Shown: positions 35,819-47,634 of the stretch, in pieces
How the letters are laid out: the number at the start of each line of letters is the position of its first letter
How positions within the stretch are numbered: the stretch's first letter is position 1
Source: Anoplopoma fimbria
Taxonomy: Eukaryota; Chordata; Actinopteri; Perciformes; Anoplopomatidae
Direction of reading: 5' to 3'
Assembly (NCBI RefSeq): GCF_027596085.1
Contig: NC_072449.1
Location: 26,239,522 to 26,303,521 of the forward strand
Length of the DNA: 64,000 nucleotides
Notes under the pieces: model-generated
Told to the model about the DNA's origin: nothing
What the model saw: the letters and a program-made list of their open reading frames with translations, nothing else
The model's database searches: none
Program-made: the position numbers and the translations under genes

Positions 35819-38024
35819 TGGACAATTGATAATGTGTATGAAAATATCATCCCAATTTATCAATCCATCCTTTATGAATTAAGTGTTTCCTGCCCATCCC
35901 CCCCCCCTTGTAATAGTCAAACATTTTGCATCTAGCAGGTTATTTACCCAATTGCTGCCATTTAAAGGGGCAGCAGAGGCTAACTGGTCGATAACCATAT
36001 TAATATACTGTAAGAGTACGCTTACTGGTCTCAGGAATGCCAAGATGCACTCCAATTTTGGCATGCAGGCAGACTCTCTCTTTTCACTTCAATCTATCAT
36101 TTGTGCTGAGCCGTGCAGAAGCAGTGAAGAGATTATTTTCACTGCGGGCAATCATTTCAGCTTAGCAGTGCATGTCTGGTAAGAGGAAGGGGGGGGGAAA
36201 TACAGCCTTACAACTACGTAAAGGCCCGTGTCAGAAGCTCTAATGATGACTGCACATGGCTGTTGCCTCGGTTTCAATTAAGTATGAGCCCAAACCATAT
36301 TTAAAAGCTGTCAGGCTGGATGGCAGGCCAATTACTTCATTGCAGGTACAAAGTCAGGAACGTCTAAATGTACAGAACCAAGAGAGCAAGACCGACGAAA
36401 AGAAAAAGATGAAGTAGAAGAAGAAGAGACGCATCTTGTATCTTTGTAGGTTTGACGTCAGTGGGCAATTCAGTTCAGGTAATCTTCTACTACATTTCAT
36501 CGTCAATGTGCACTGTCCAAGAAAATGATTGTTGGAGAAGGTATAAACAAAGCAGGAGGTGTACTTTCCAAGGAGTTCAGATATCCCCTCCATCATTCTC
36601 TCTCTCTTATTCTCTCACTCTCCCTAGAGATAAATTAAAAAAAAACATAAATACAAGCTAAGTAGAAGGAGAATAGCATATTTATGCTTTCCTAAATTCA
36701 ACCATTTACTGATGTATGTCTCCGGTCTTTGATACGCCACACAGTACAGCTATGTCTCTGAAGAGTAATTGTTTCCTGTATGTAAATTATTAATAGAATG
36801 ACATATTTGCAGCACAGTTTGTTGACTGTTTGATGCACTTGTCTGAGACAAAAGGTGCACTACAGTAATGTAACATTGTGCTTTTCTTGCAAAGGCAGTG
36901 TCCCACAATGAAGATTTCCCAGTGATCCTAGTCACTTAAAAATAATTTAGGAAAGAATGTTTTTCTTAATTTCCTAAACCATTTATTTGTTTAATTTGCC
37001 TTATATTTTTGTTTCAGTTTTGACTGTAAATTTTGCCTTGGAGAAATTTTATTATTCAAGTGAGAGCCATATTGTATTTAGGACAACTGAATGACCAGTT
37101 TCTTGTTCAACTTAAGTCCAGTATTTCATTGTGGGCTGGAACCACTAAAGGGTGAATACCTATTTGACCTTTCTATGAATTGTGTGGCCATGCAGTGCTA
37201 GATGGTATTATTGATTATTTCATTAAGATTTACTTCTTAATGTTTTTCTACCATTTTTACTGCTTTTTGTATTCTTTTTATCATTATTTTTTACTGAAAC
37301 ATGTAAGCAAGTGATATTCATAAGGACGGGGTCAGGCTAAATTAAGCTAAGTTTGTTACAGCATGTATGTTATTCTTTTTTTTTTTATTCCCAAGTTGAA
37401 TTTGTATGATCTATACATGAAATAGGGAGGCTGGCAGCTTGAGTTGCACTGGCAAAGCCCTCCCCGGGTGAACTGTGATTCACAAAGAGTGAGGGAGGAA
37501 AGACAAGACTGAAGAAAAGCCTGTCTCCCTGTCAGTCTCTGAAGTGAAATGGATGTGTAATTTATTATCTAGAGATACCCGTTGTAAGCAGAAGAGCTGT
37601 GTATGTGTTGTGGTAGATTGTGAGTTGTAGTATGTTAAATGACAGCCTGACTGGGCGAGATTGAAAAGCCTGCTCAGATCTACTGTCAGACTGTCACTGG
37701 GTTGACGTACTGTACTAGTAGAGATCATTTTTTAACCACTGTTATGCTACTACTGTAAAGCATTTGCAGATTGCTTGTGTGTTAATTTATTAATTTATTG
37801 TGCATTATGCAGTTGATAATTGTAGAAAGGAAAAAAAACCAACATCTACCAAACAAGGAACCTTCTCTCTACTAACATTGATGTATGCAAACTGTCTTGA
37901 TTTTGTGAAGCAATATGACAGACGATGCCAGTGCGATGGTAATGTGGTACAGTTCATTTGGGATACAAAAAAATACAAGACTTTGTTGTTCCTGTATTAT
38001 GGTAGACTTAAACTGTGGACATAG

Positions 38025-38030
38025 AATAAA
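38025..38030 (+). terminator. Candidate gab2 polyadenylation signal AATAAA
   Basis: Hexamer in atagaataaatc followed by a GT-rich stretch (gtttggtgtt, 38044 onward), the normal layout of a cleavage site. Other hexamers follow, for example near 38415. Confidence 0.5.
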
Positions 38031-39037
38031 TCAAGAAGTGAAAGTTTGGTGTTAAGGTTCCTCTTTAAATATAAACCAAAAACACTGTATTATGGCAGCC
38101 ACAATGCCATTATTCATCTCTCTCCCACACATTCTTAATTGGTGCTGTAATGCACAGAAGCTGAATGTCTGCTGCCCCCTGTTGTGTGGTACAGCACATT
38201 CATTGGCATTGCTAAAGATGGATAAGATGCATAAGAGTTTTTGGAAGCTGATATACACACATGTTGTTTGAGTCAGGATGTATGCCTTTACATTGAGAAG
38301 TGTTTTCCTACCAGACATTTACAAATATGCAGTGCCCCCCCCAATTGCATTCTAAGGACGCAGGAAATGTGACCCAAACTGAGAACAATGATACATTTAA
38401 TGTATTATTACTTATAAATAAATATTGCAAGAAATACGAATGTGGTTCTCCGGGATCTGTTAAACTGGTGTGCTTGAATTTTATTGTGCTTCATGATGTG
38501 ACTTTCATTTTCCAGTAAAGAGGAACGACTAAAATCTCAATTACCCATAAAAAAAAACCAACTAATCAGCTTAAAATGTCTTTGTCAACCAAGACCTCAA
38601 TAACAGATTTACAAAATACTCCTTCCTTTCATAGGAATATCATAGATACCGATACTGGTCAGTGTCTGCATATATATATATTTACACTTTAACCAGTTAA
38701 TTACCAGCAGAGTGTTCTGCAACAGCCCTGCTATAATGTTACATATTGTCATATTGTATTTCAGGTGTTCTAAAGTATTTGCTGCAGGCCGTCAACTTCT
38801 TTTGTCATCCCTACGTATTTATGATAACGTAATTGGTACTCTTATGACAACTAAAACGAAGAAGGGGTTGACCTCCAACGACTAAGATTAAATTAAAACA
38901 TGAGCGTCAGTCAGTGCCAGGTTGCTGCAGTAACCAGGAGGGCTAGTCTAACTGATTATTACCTTTCAAAAAGGCAGCCAGGTAAGTCACTGTTTCACAT
39001 GTTTGCTTTCCTATTTGCCTCTATCTGTGTCAACTTT

Positions 39038-39115
39038 GTATGTTCTCCCCACATTTGTGTGGTTTTCCTCTGGGGCCTTCAGTTTCCTTCTGCTTCACAA
39101 AAAAAGCATCCTGTC
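39038..39115 (+). repeat. Degenerate SINE/LINE tail fragment
   Basis: Sequence from gtatgttctccccacat through ctggggccttcagtttcctt parallels the internal part of the element at 57872-58223 (gcatgttctccccgtg and on) read on its minus strand. Old and short. Confidence 0.45.
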
Positions 39116-39823
39116 TCTGTGGATGTCAGTATGATTGCCTTGTTGTTGATGAGACCCTTAGTGTGCTGACATCCAGCACAAGGTCTTCATCTACAGTGTA
39201 GAGGGTAAGTCTGCAGCCACAAATGCCCCTCCACTTAAATCAGCAGTGCAATGGATTGCAAAACCAGTAAAATCCACTTTACCCCTATTTTAATTTGAAA
39301 GATGCTAAGTAACCTTAACTGTCTCCACCTTTTAGGTATTGATGAACACAAACTGAACTAGACAATAAATGCTTGCAGTTCACTTCAGGCACAGCAGTCC
39401 TGCAGTTGAAAATGAAGGACCCTGTTTGTATACAAGCATGTTGGGAGCCAGTAAGTGCTTAATTGGTAGTATCACTGCTTCTTCATTCCAGCTAGATCAA
39501 TATGTTTGGGATAAAAGTCGGCATTATAGGTAATTATAGGTGTAAGTATGCTTTCATATGTGTGCATTTATATGGTGTACCGTGATGTAACGTGCATGCT
39601 GACAAATCAATCTAGTTAATAAACAGTGCCAGTGAAGGTTTATCTGACCTGCAACTTGGGAAAAATTAGTTTATATCATAACTTGTTATTAACTATTCCT
39701 ATTTTTGCAGTCTTATTGTCCTGGCACTGAGTGACAATTATCTGGTTGATGCAGTTTGCTGGTTTGTTTAAAGTCTGCCTTCTCGTGTGATTTTTTTTTT
39801 TTATCTTTAATGTTTTGTTTTCA

Positions 39824-39858
39824 ATTTTTTACTGTTTTGTGTTTTTAAGTATTATTAT
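39824..39858 (+). repeat. 35-bp direct repeat, copy 1
   Basis: Identical over 35 bp to 40789-40823, which directly precedes the giant array. Confidence 0.95.
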
Positions 39859-39912
39859 TATATTCCTTTATTGATCCCCATGGGGGAAATTCAAGTGTTG
39901 CAGCAGCTCAAC
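39858..39912 (-). repeat. LINE-type 3' tail fragment
   Basis: tttattgatccccatggggg with following aaattcaagtgttgcagcag, preceded by (ATT)n, is the reverse complement of a common fish non-LTR retroelement 3' end. The 32-bp repeats begin right beside it. Confidence 0.5.
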
Positions 39913-40160
39913 TACACAGACACATACTAAAACTACACAGACAATAAATACACATACTATACAACTACACAGACAATAAATACACATACTATACAACTAC
40001 ACAGACAATAAATACACATACTATACAACTACACAGACAATAAATACACATACTATACAACTACACAGACAATAAATACACATACTATACTATACAACTA
40101 CACAGACAATAAATACACATACTATACAACAAAATAAAGATAGATGATAGATACAACTAC
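39908..40160 (+). repeat. Short block of the 32-bp tandem repeat, about 7 units
   Basis: Units of the same 32-bp sequence as the large array, preceded by diverged versions (acacagacacatactaaaa) that look like the source from which the unit arose. Confidence 0.9.
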
Positions 40161-40572
40161 ACAGACATGTTATATTCTATGTTTTTATGTAAATACACAT
40201 GTCTGTCTTAATCTTTACACCTATACAACAAAATAAAGATCCTGACCAGGAAAGTATGTTATATTCTTTATAAATCCGATTCAAAATCTCAGTGGGATTA
40301 TCCTGGTTTAATTAGGGTAAATAAATAAATAAATACAATGTTATATTGTAAATATTTATTTTAAGTTAATACTGTACTACAAATGTAAGCTTTTTGTTTT
40401 GGCGGTCCCCTGTATTCTATTTTGAGATTAATTTTATCTGATGACGTCAGATGTCTGAGTTCATGTTTTGTGTTTTATTCTAGTTAATTATTTTTGATGA
40501 ATCCAGAAACATTTGAAGCGCCTTCTACTGTACAAACCAACACACCACAAAGGGCGGTACATCCATTAAGGC

Positions 40573-40788
40573 AGGGGTGTCAAACTCAAATACACAGTGG
40601 GCCGAAATAAAGAAATTGATACAAGTCAAGGGCCAGATGGGTTCAACGTGTATTGAAAACTTATTGAAAGAACCTTAGTGCACATATTGAACCTGGAACT
40701 AACAAGGCCTATAGAGTATTGCCTATAACAACATTAATTATGAAATAAATGAAATAAAAATTATCTCAAACACCATCACAACCATCAC
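40573..40788 (+). mobile_element. hAT-like DNA transposon end fragment
   Basis: Begins caggggtgtcaaactcaa and continues with gtgggccgaaataaag and caagggccaga, as hAT-family element ends in fish do. No matching right end or transposase here. Confidence 0.45.
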
Positions 40789-40823
40789 ATTTTTTACTGT
40801 TTTGTGTTTTTAAGTATTATTAT
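40789..40823 (+). repeat. 35-bp direct repeat, copy 2
   Basis: Identical to 39824-39858 and abuts the first unit of the large array. Confidence 0.95.
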
Positions 40824-43800
40824 CTACACAGACAATAAATACACATACTATACAACTACACAGACAATAAATACACATACTATACAACTACACAGACAAT
40901 AAATACACATACTATACAACTACACAGACAATAAATACACATACTATACAACTACACAGACAATAAATACACATACTATACAACTACACAGACAATAAAT
41001 ACACATACTATACAACTACACAGACAATAAATACACATACTATACAACTACACAGACAATAAATACACATACTATACAACTACACAGACAATAAATACAC
41101 ATACTATACAACTACACAGACAATAAATACACATACTATACAACTACACAGACAATAAATACACATACTATATACAACTACACAGACAATAAATACACAT
41201 ACAATACAACTACACAGACAATAAATACACATACTATACAACTACACAGACAATAAATACACATACTATACAACTACACAGACAATAAATACACATACTA
41301 TACAACTACACAGACAATAAATACACATACTATACAACTACACAGACAATAAATACACATACTATACAACTACACAGACAATAAATACACATACTATACA
41401 ACTAACAGACAAGACAATAAATACACATACTATACAACTACACAGACAATAAATACACATACTATACAACTACACAGACAATAAATACACATACTATACA
41501 ACTACACAGACAATAAATACACATACTATACAACTACACAGACAATAAATACACATACTATACAACTACACACACAATAAATACACATACTATACAACTA
41601 CACAGACAATAAATACACATACTATATACACAGACAATAAATACACATACTATACAACTACACAGACAACAATAAATACACATACTATACAACTACACAG
41701 ACAATAAATACACATACTATACAACTACACAGACAATAAATACACATACTATACAACTACACAGACAATAAATACACATACTATACAACTACACAGACAA
41801 TAAATACACATAGCTACTATACAACTACACAGACAATAAATACACATACTATACAACTACACAGACAATAAATACACATACTATACAACTACACAGACAA
41901 TAAATACACATACTATACAACTACACAGACAATAAATACACATACTATACAACTACACAGACAATAAATACACATACTATACAACTACACAGACAATAAA
42001 TACACATACTATACAACTACACAGACAATAAATACACATACTATACAACTACACAGACAATAAATACACATACTATACAACTACACAGACAATAAATACA
42101 CATACTATACAACTACACAGACAATAAATACACATACTATACAACTACACAGACAATAAATACACATACTATACAACTACACAGACAATAAATACACATA
42201 CTATACAACTACACAGACAATAAATACACATACTATACAACTACACAGACAATAAATACACATACTATACAACTACACAGACAATAAATACACATACTAT
42301 ACAACTACACAGACAATAAATACACATACTATACAACTACACAGACAATAAATACACATACTATACAACTACACAGACAATAAATACACATACTATACAA
42401 CTACACAGACAATAAATACACATACTATACAACTACACAGACAATGAATACACATACTATACAACTACACAGACAATAAATACACATACTATACTATACA
42501 ACTACACAGACAATAAATACACATACTATACAACTACACAGACAATAAATACACATACTATACAACTACACAGACAATAAATACACATACTATACAACAA
42601 CTACACAGACAATAAATACACATACTATACAACTACACAGACAATAAATACACATACTATACAACTACACAGACAATAAATACACATACTATACAACTAC
42701 ACAGACAATAAATACACATACTATACAACTACACAGACAATAAATACACATACTATACAACTACACAGACAATAAATACACATACTATACAACTACACAG
42801 ACAATAAATACACATACTATACAACTACACAGACAATAAATACACATACTATACAACTACACAGACAATAAATACACATACTATACAACTACACAGACAA
42901 TAAATACACATACTATACACCTACACAGACAATAAATACACATACTATACAACTACACAGACAATAAATACACATACTGGAATACACATACTATACAACT
43001 ACACAGACAATAAATACACATACTATACAACTACACAGACAATAAATACACATACTATACAACTACACAGACAATAAATACACATACTATACAACATTAA
43101 ATACACATACTATACAACTACACAGACAGACAATAAATACACATACTATACAACTACACAGACAATAAATACACATACTATACAACTACACAGACAATAA
43201 ATACACATACTATACAACTACACAGACAATAAATACACATACTATACAACTACACAGACAATAAATACACATACATACTATACAACTACACAGACAATAA
43301 ATACACATACTATACAACTACACAGACAATAAATACACATACTATACAACTACACAGACAATAAATACACATACTATACAACTACACAGACAATAAATAC
43401 ACATACTATACAACTACACAGACAATAAATACACATACTATACAACTACACAGACAATAAATACACATACTATACAACTACACAGACAATAAATACACAT
43501 ACTATACAACTACACAGACAATAAATACACATACTATACAACTACACAGACAATAAATACACATACTATACAACTACACAGACAATAAATACACATACTA
43601 TACATACAACTACACAGACAATAAATACACATACTATACAACTACACAGACAATAAATACACATACTATACAACTACACAGACAATAAATACACATACTA
43701 TACAACTACACAGACAATAAATACACATACTATACAACAACACAGACAATAAATACACATACTATACAACTACACAGACAATAAATACACATACTATACA

Positions 43801-45784
43801 ACTACACAGACAATAAATACACATACTATACAACTACACAGACAATAAATACACATACTATACAACTACACAGACAATAAATACACATACTATACAACTA
43901 CACAGACAATAAATACATACTATACAACTATACAATATACACATACTATACAACTACACAGACAATAAATACACATACTATACAATACAACTACACAGAC
44001 AATAAATACACATACTATACAATACAACTACACAGACAATAAATACACATACTATACAACTACACAGACAATAAATACACATACTATACAACTACACAGA
44101 CAATAAATACACATACTATACAACTACACAGACAATAAATACACATACTATACAACTACACAGACAATAAATACACATACTATACAACTACACAGACAAT
44201 AAATACACATACTATACAACTACACAGACAATAAATACACATACTATACAACTACACAGACAATAAATACACATACTATACAACTACACAGACAATAAAT
44301 ACACATACTATACAACTACACAGACAATAAATACACATACTATACAACTACACAGACAATAAATACACATACTATACAACTACACAGACAATAAATACAC
44401 ATACTATACAACTACACAGACAATAAATACACATACTATACAACTACACAGACAATAAATACACATACTATACAACTACACAGACAATAAATACACATAC
44501 TATACAACTACACAGACAATAAATACACATACTATACAACAACTACACAGACAATAAATACACATACTATACAACTACACAGACAATAAATACACATACT
44601 ATACAACTACACAGACAATAAATACACATACTATACAACTACACAGACAATAAATACACATACTATACAACTACACAGACAATAAATACACATACTATAC
44701 AACTACACAGACAATAAATACACATACTATACAACTACACAGACAATAAATACACATACTATACAACTACACAGACAATAAATATACTATACAACTACAC
44801 AGACAATAAATACACATACTATACAACTACACAGACAATAAATACACATACTATACAACTACACAGACAATAAATACACATACTATACAACTACACAGAC
44901 AATAAATACACATACTATACAACTACACAGACAATAAATACACATACTATACAACTACACAGACAATAAATACACATACTATACAACTACACAGACAATA
45001 AATACATACATACTATACAACTACACAGACAATAAATACACATACTATACAACTACACAGACAATAAATACACATACTATACAACTACACAGACACAGAC
45101 AATAAATACACATACTATACAACTACTACACAGACAATAAATACACATACTATACAACTACACAGACAATAAATACACATACTATACAACTACACAGACA
45201 ATAAATACACATACTATACAACTACACAGACAATAAATACACATACTATACAACTACACAGACAATAAATACACATACTATACAACTACACAGACAATAA
45301 ATACACATACTATACAACTACACAGACAATAAATACACATACTATACAACTACACAGACAATAAATACACATACTATACAACTACACGGACAATAAATAC
45401 ACATACTATACAACTACACAGACAATAAATACACATACTATACAACTACACAGACAATAAATACACATACTATACAACTACACAGACAATAAATACACAT
45501 ACTATACAACTACACAGACAATAAATACACATACTATACAACTACACAGACAATAAATACACATACTATACAACTACACAGACAATAAATACACATACTA
45601 TACAACTACACAGACAATATCACATACACATACTATACAACACACAGACAATAAATACACATACTATACAACTACACAGACAATAAATACACATACTATA
45701 CAACTACACAGACAATAAATACACATACTATACAACTACACAGACAATAAATACACATACTATACAACTACACAGACAATAAAT
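40824..45784 (+). repeat. 32-bp satellite/VNTR array, about 155 copies
   Basis: Almost perfect head-to-tail copies of a 32-bp unit with the core AATAAATACACATACTATA. Spacing is exactly 32 (for example 41951 to 41983). Long stretches are free of any change (about 41826-42440 and 44034-44530). Rare variants include extra 'ata', 'caa' or 'tac' insertions (41164, 42491, 42595, 45123), substitutions (42446, 42918, 45387) and small deletions (43915, 44783, 45616). Each unit carries a sense AATAAA. The unit is AT-rich, has no open reading frame, and lacks the spacers of a CRISPR. The array ends about 1.1 kb upstream of the maml2 start codon. Confidence 0.99.
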
Positions 45785-45930
45785 CACAACAATTTTTATT
45801 ACATTTTTTTTAACCATAAAACTAAATCTGCCACTGCTTGGTCAGCTACTTTCCACCTGCACATCATCGTGGTGTCGTGTCTCTCCTATCACGACCCCAG
45901 TGTTCATGTCAGGACAGTTCCCCTGTCGCT

Positions 45931-45943
45931 CCACTAGAGGGTG
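45931..45943 (+). promoter_or_regulatory. CTCF-like motif between array and maml2
   Basis: CCACTAGAGGGTG, 12 of 13 to the CTCF core, about 150 bp after the last array unit and 1 kb before the maml2 ATG. Confidence 0.4.
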
Positions 45944-46219
45944 CATGTGGACCCCGCAACGTCCGTGTCAGTGTACCATGTCAAAGGAGGAATGTTCGCA
46001 CAATGAGGCTCTGTGTGTTGTAGTTCCGCTATTGCCTCGGTGCACCACACGGACAAACGATTGTCAATGGACTATTTGAGACGGGTCTCGATCGGTTTAA
46101 ACAACGGGTCCCTGCGTTTCGGCCGCACGGTTTTTTGACTGGTAATCTGCAAACCAAGACCCTTGTTATCCAGGTTGGGCTGAGAAAAAAACGGAGAGAA
46201 AGGACTATAATCCAAACAA

Positions 46220-46247
46220 CAAAAAAAAAAAAAAAAAAAAAAAAAAA
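46220..46247 (+). repeat. poly(A) tract
   Basis: About 28 A in the maml2 upstream region. Confidence 0.9.
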
Positions 46248-46929
46248 TGCGTGAGTCTGGGAAGTTTGGTGAATGTCGTGCGTTGGCAGATTCTCCTATT
46301 CTGGCGACCGATCCTTCACTTTGAATTTACAGTTTTTTTGCAGTCTTTGCTGCTTTTTCTTTCTTTATTTTTTTGTTTCATAAGTGTGGCACATTGGAGA
46401 TAAAGTGGGATGGCATCGTACCAGGGATCTGCCCATCGATGGAGCTGAAGTTGTGCGTGCTGGGGTTTTGAATCATCCGAGGGGATTCATATTGAATATC
46501 ATTTATCTGCGAGCAGAGGACGAGGAGTTAAAAAGCAAGAGTGGATCCATCCCAGCTGTGAAGCCTTTTCGTGTTTCTCAATCATTTCAGTTTTAATTAC
46601 CAGCCGACATAGAGGAAGCGACCACTAACACCATTCTGCAACATTGGGACTTTTTCTTTTAATGCCTCTTGTGGAGCCATAGTGTGAGTTTATACTGAGC
46701 TTAAATCACTTTTTAAAGCCAAGTAATCTTTTCCATCACTATAACATTCCGTTTTGACGAGATAATTGTGCAATTTGTTTTTCAACAAATATCATAAACT
46801 ACATGGTAAATCCCCTCCAGTGACTTCAGTATTTGTCATAGCTGAGAGCAGACGTGGTGTTTTCTTCCATGCCCGTCCTGTGGCCCTTAAGAAGCTCGGT
46901 GGACCTCAGTCTCTACACACTTGTCGGGC

Positions 46930-47325
46930 ATGGGAGAAGCGACCCCTGCTCAGTCTGCTGCAGGGGCCTTCGTCCCCATGTTGGGGGTGGGTTTAGGAGC
47001 CATGCCCGGGCCGGTGGTGGCCCCCTCCAGAGGCTCCGCGGTCCCTCAGCTGCACAGCGCCATCGTGGAGCGTCTGAGGGCCCGCATAGAGCTGTGCAGG
47101 AGACACCACTCCACCTGCGAGAACCGCTACCAGAGGGGCCAGGCCGAGAGCTCCGACCGGGAGCACGAGAGCACGCTTCACCTGCTCAACATAGTCCACC
47201 AAGGGCCTGGGAACCGAAAGGCAAAGGGCGGCCGGGGATCGAACCAGCAACCGCCTGAGTACAACAGGGCCAACGGAGAGCAAAAGGGCGCAGAGGGCGA
47301 GCAGAAGATATCCACTCGCATAGCG
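46930..47325 (+). CDS. maml2: Mastermind-like 2, exon 1 (partial gene)
   Basis: Nuclear co-activator that binds the Notch intracellular domain-CSL complex. Exon 1 encodes 132 residues. After a Gly/Ala/Pro-rich leader (MGEATPAQSAAGA, similar to human MGDTAPPQAPAGG), residues 38-92 form the basic MAML helix: HSAIVERLRARIELCRRHH, then the AESSDRE and ESTLHLL segments, which are diagnostic of MAML2 rather than MAML1/3. It ends STRIA at donor gtgagt in phase 0, as the human exon does before LQGSLKRK. The exon is shorter than the roughly 171 codons in human because the low-complexity Ala/Pro/His stretch is missing. The ATG at 46930 has a strong context (ggcATGg). Later exons, with the acidic activation domains, lie beyond the window. 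Confidence 0.94.
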
Positions 47326-47337
47326 GTGAGTTGGTGA

Positions 47338-47586
47338 TGATGATAATAATAATAATAATAATAATCAAGCCTTTATTAGTCCCACAATGGGGAAATTATT
47401 TCTCTGCATTTGACCCATCCTGGAGGAGCAGTGGGCTGCAATGAAGCAACTTGGGGTTGGGTGTCTTGCTCAAGGACACCTCGGCATTGTGGTTAAGGGA
47501 CAGGTAGGGGCCGCCCCATATTTGAACCAATCCAACCTTGTGGTTATGGGACAAGCGCTCTACCTCATGTGCCACAGCAAGCCCCA
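47338..47586 (-). mobile_element. tRNA-headed SINE, copy 1 of 3
   Basis: On the minus strand: a tRNA-like head with the gtagagcgcttgtcccataa word, a middle containing gaggtgtccttgagcaagac, a LINE-like tail aatttccccattgtgggact, then (ATT)n. This copy has an internal insertion/duplication near 47490-47530. The first AAT unit lies about 12 bp after the maml2 exon 1 donor. Confidence 0.8.
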
Positions 47587-47634
47587 TATATATAGATATA
47601 GATATAGATATAGATATAATAATAATAATAATAA
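47587..47634 (+). repeat. (TATAGA)n/(AAT)n microsatellite between SINE copies
   Basis: tatatagatatagata-type units followed by six AAT units, separating SINE copies 1 and 2. Confidence 0.9.

Larger units (their letters stand above)
35575..38055 (+). other. gab2: gab2 3' UTR (probable extent)
   Basis: AT-rich sequence after the stop with no coding content, many ATTTA-type words, a 20-bp perfect palindrome (35799-35818) and a 9-nt G run near 36190. Extent set by the AATAAA at 38025. Long 3' UTRs are usual for GAB2; the true cleavage site is not proven. Confidence 0.55.
38056..40572 (+). other. Intergenic region between gab2 and the tandem array
   Basis: Holds a short ORF with a PIP-degron-like motif (38900-38981), a degenerate LINE/SINE-tail fragment (39038-39115), a LINE-tail fragment at 39858-39905 and a short first block of the 32-bp repeat (39908-40160). 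A block with tatacaacaaaataaagat occurs twice (about 40123 and 40222). No conserved protein gene was recognised. Confidence 0.8.
45785..46929 (+). promoter_or_regulatory. maml2: maml2 upstream region and probable 5' UTR
   Basis: Sequence between the array and the maml2 ATG. More GC- and CpG-rich at 45840-46330 than the flanks, with a CTCF-like motif at 45931 and an A run at 46220-46247. No TATA box recognised. The 3' part is probably 5' UTR, since MAML genes put a long leader and the N-terminus in exon 1; several short upstream ORFs are present. Start site not determinable here. Confidence 0.45.

Noticed and set aside
38900..39169. Full 89-codon ORF as a single-exon gene
   Set aside because: After codon 27 it enters a consensus donor and then degenerate SINE/LINE-tail sequence; only the first part is kept as a finding.
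40824..45784. CRISPR array (regular 32-bp repeats)
   Set aside because: Units abut with no unique spacers, and the surrounding genes are vertebrate.
46993..47283. Minus-strand ORF over maml2 exon 1
   Set aside because: GC-rich shadow of the maml2 frame.
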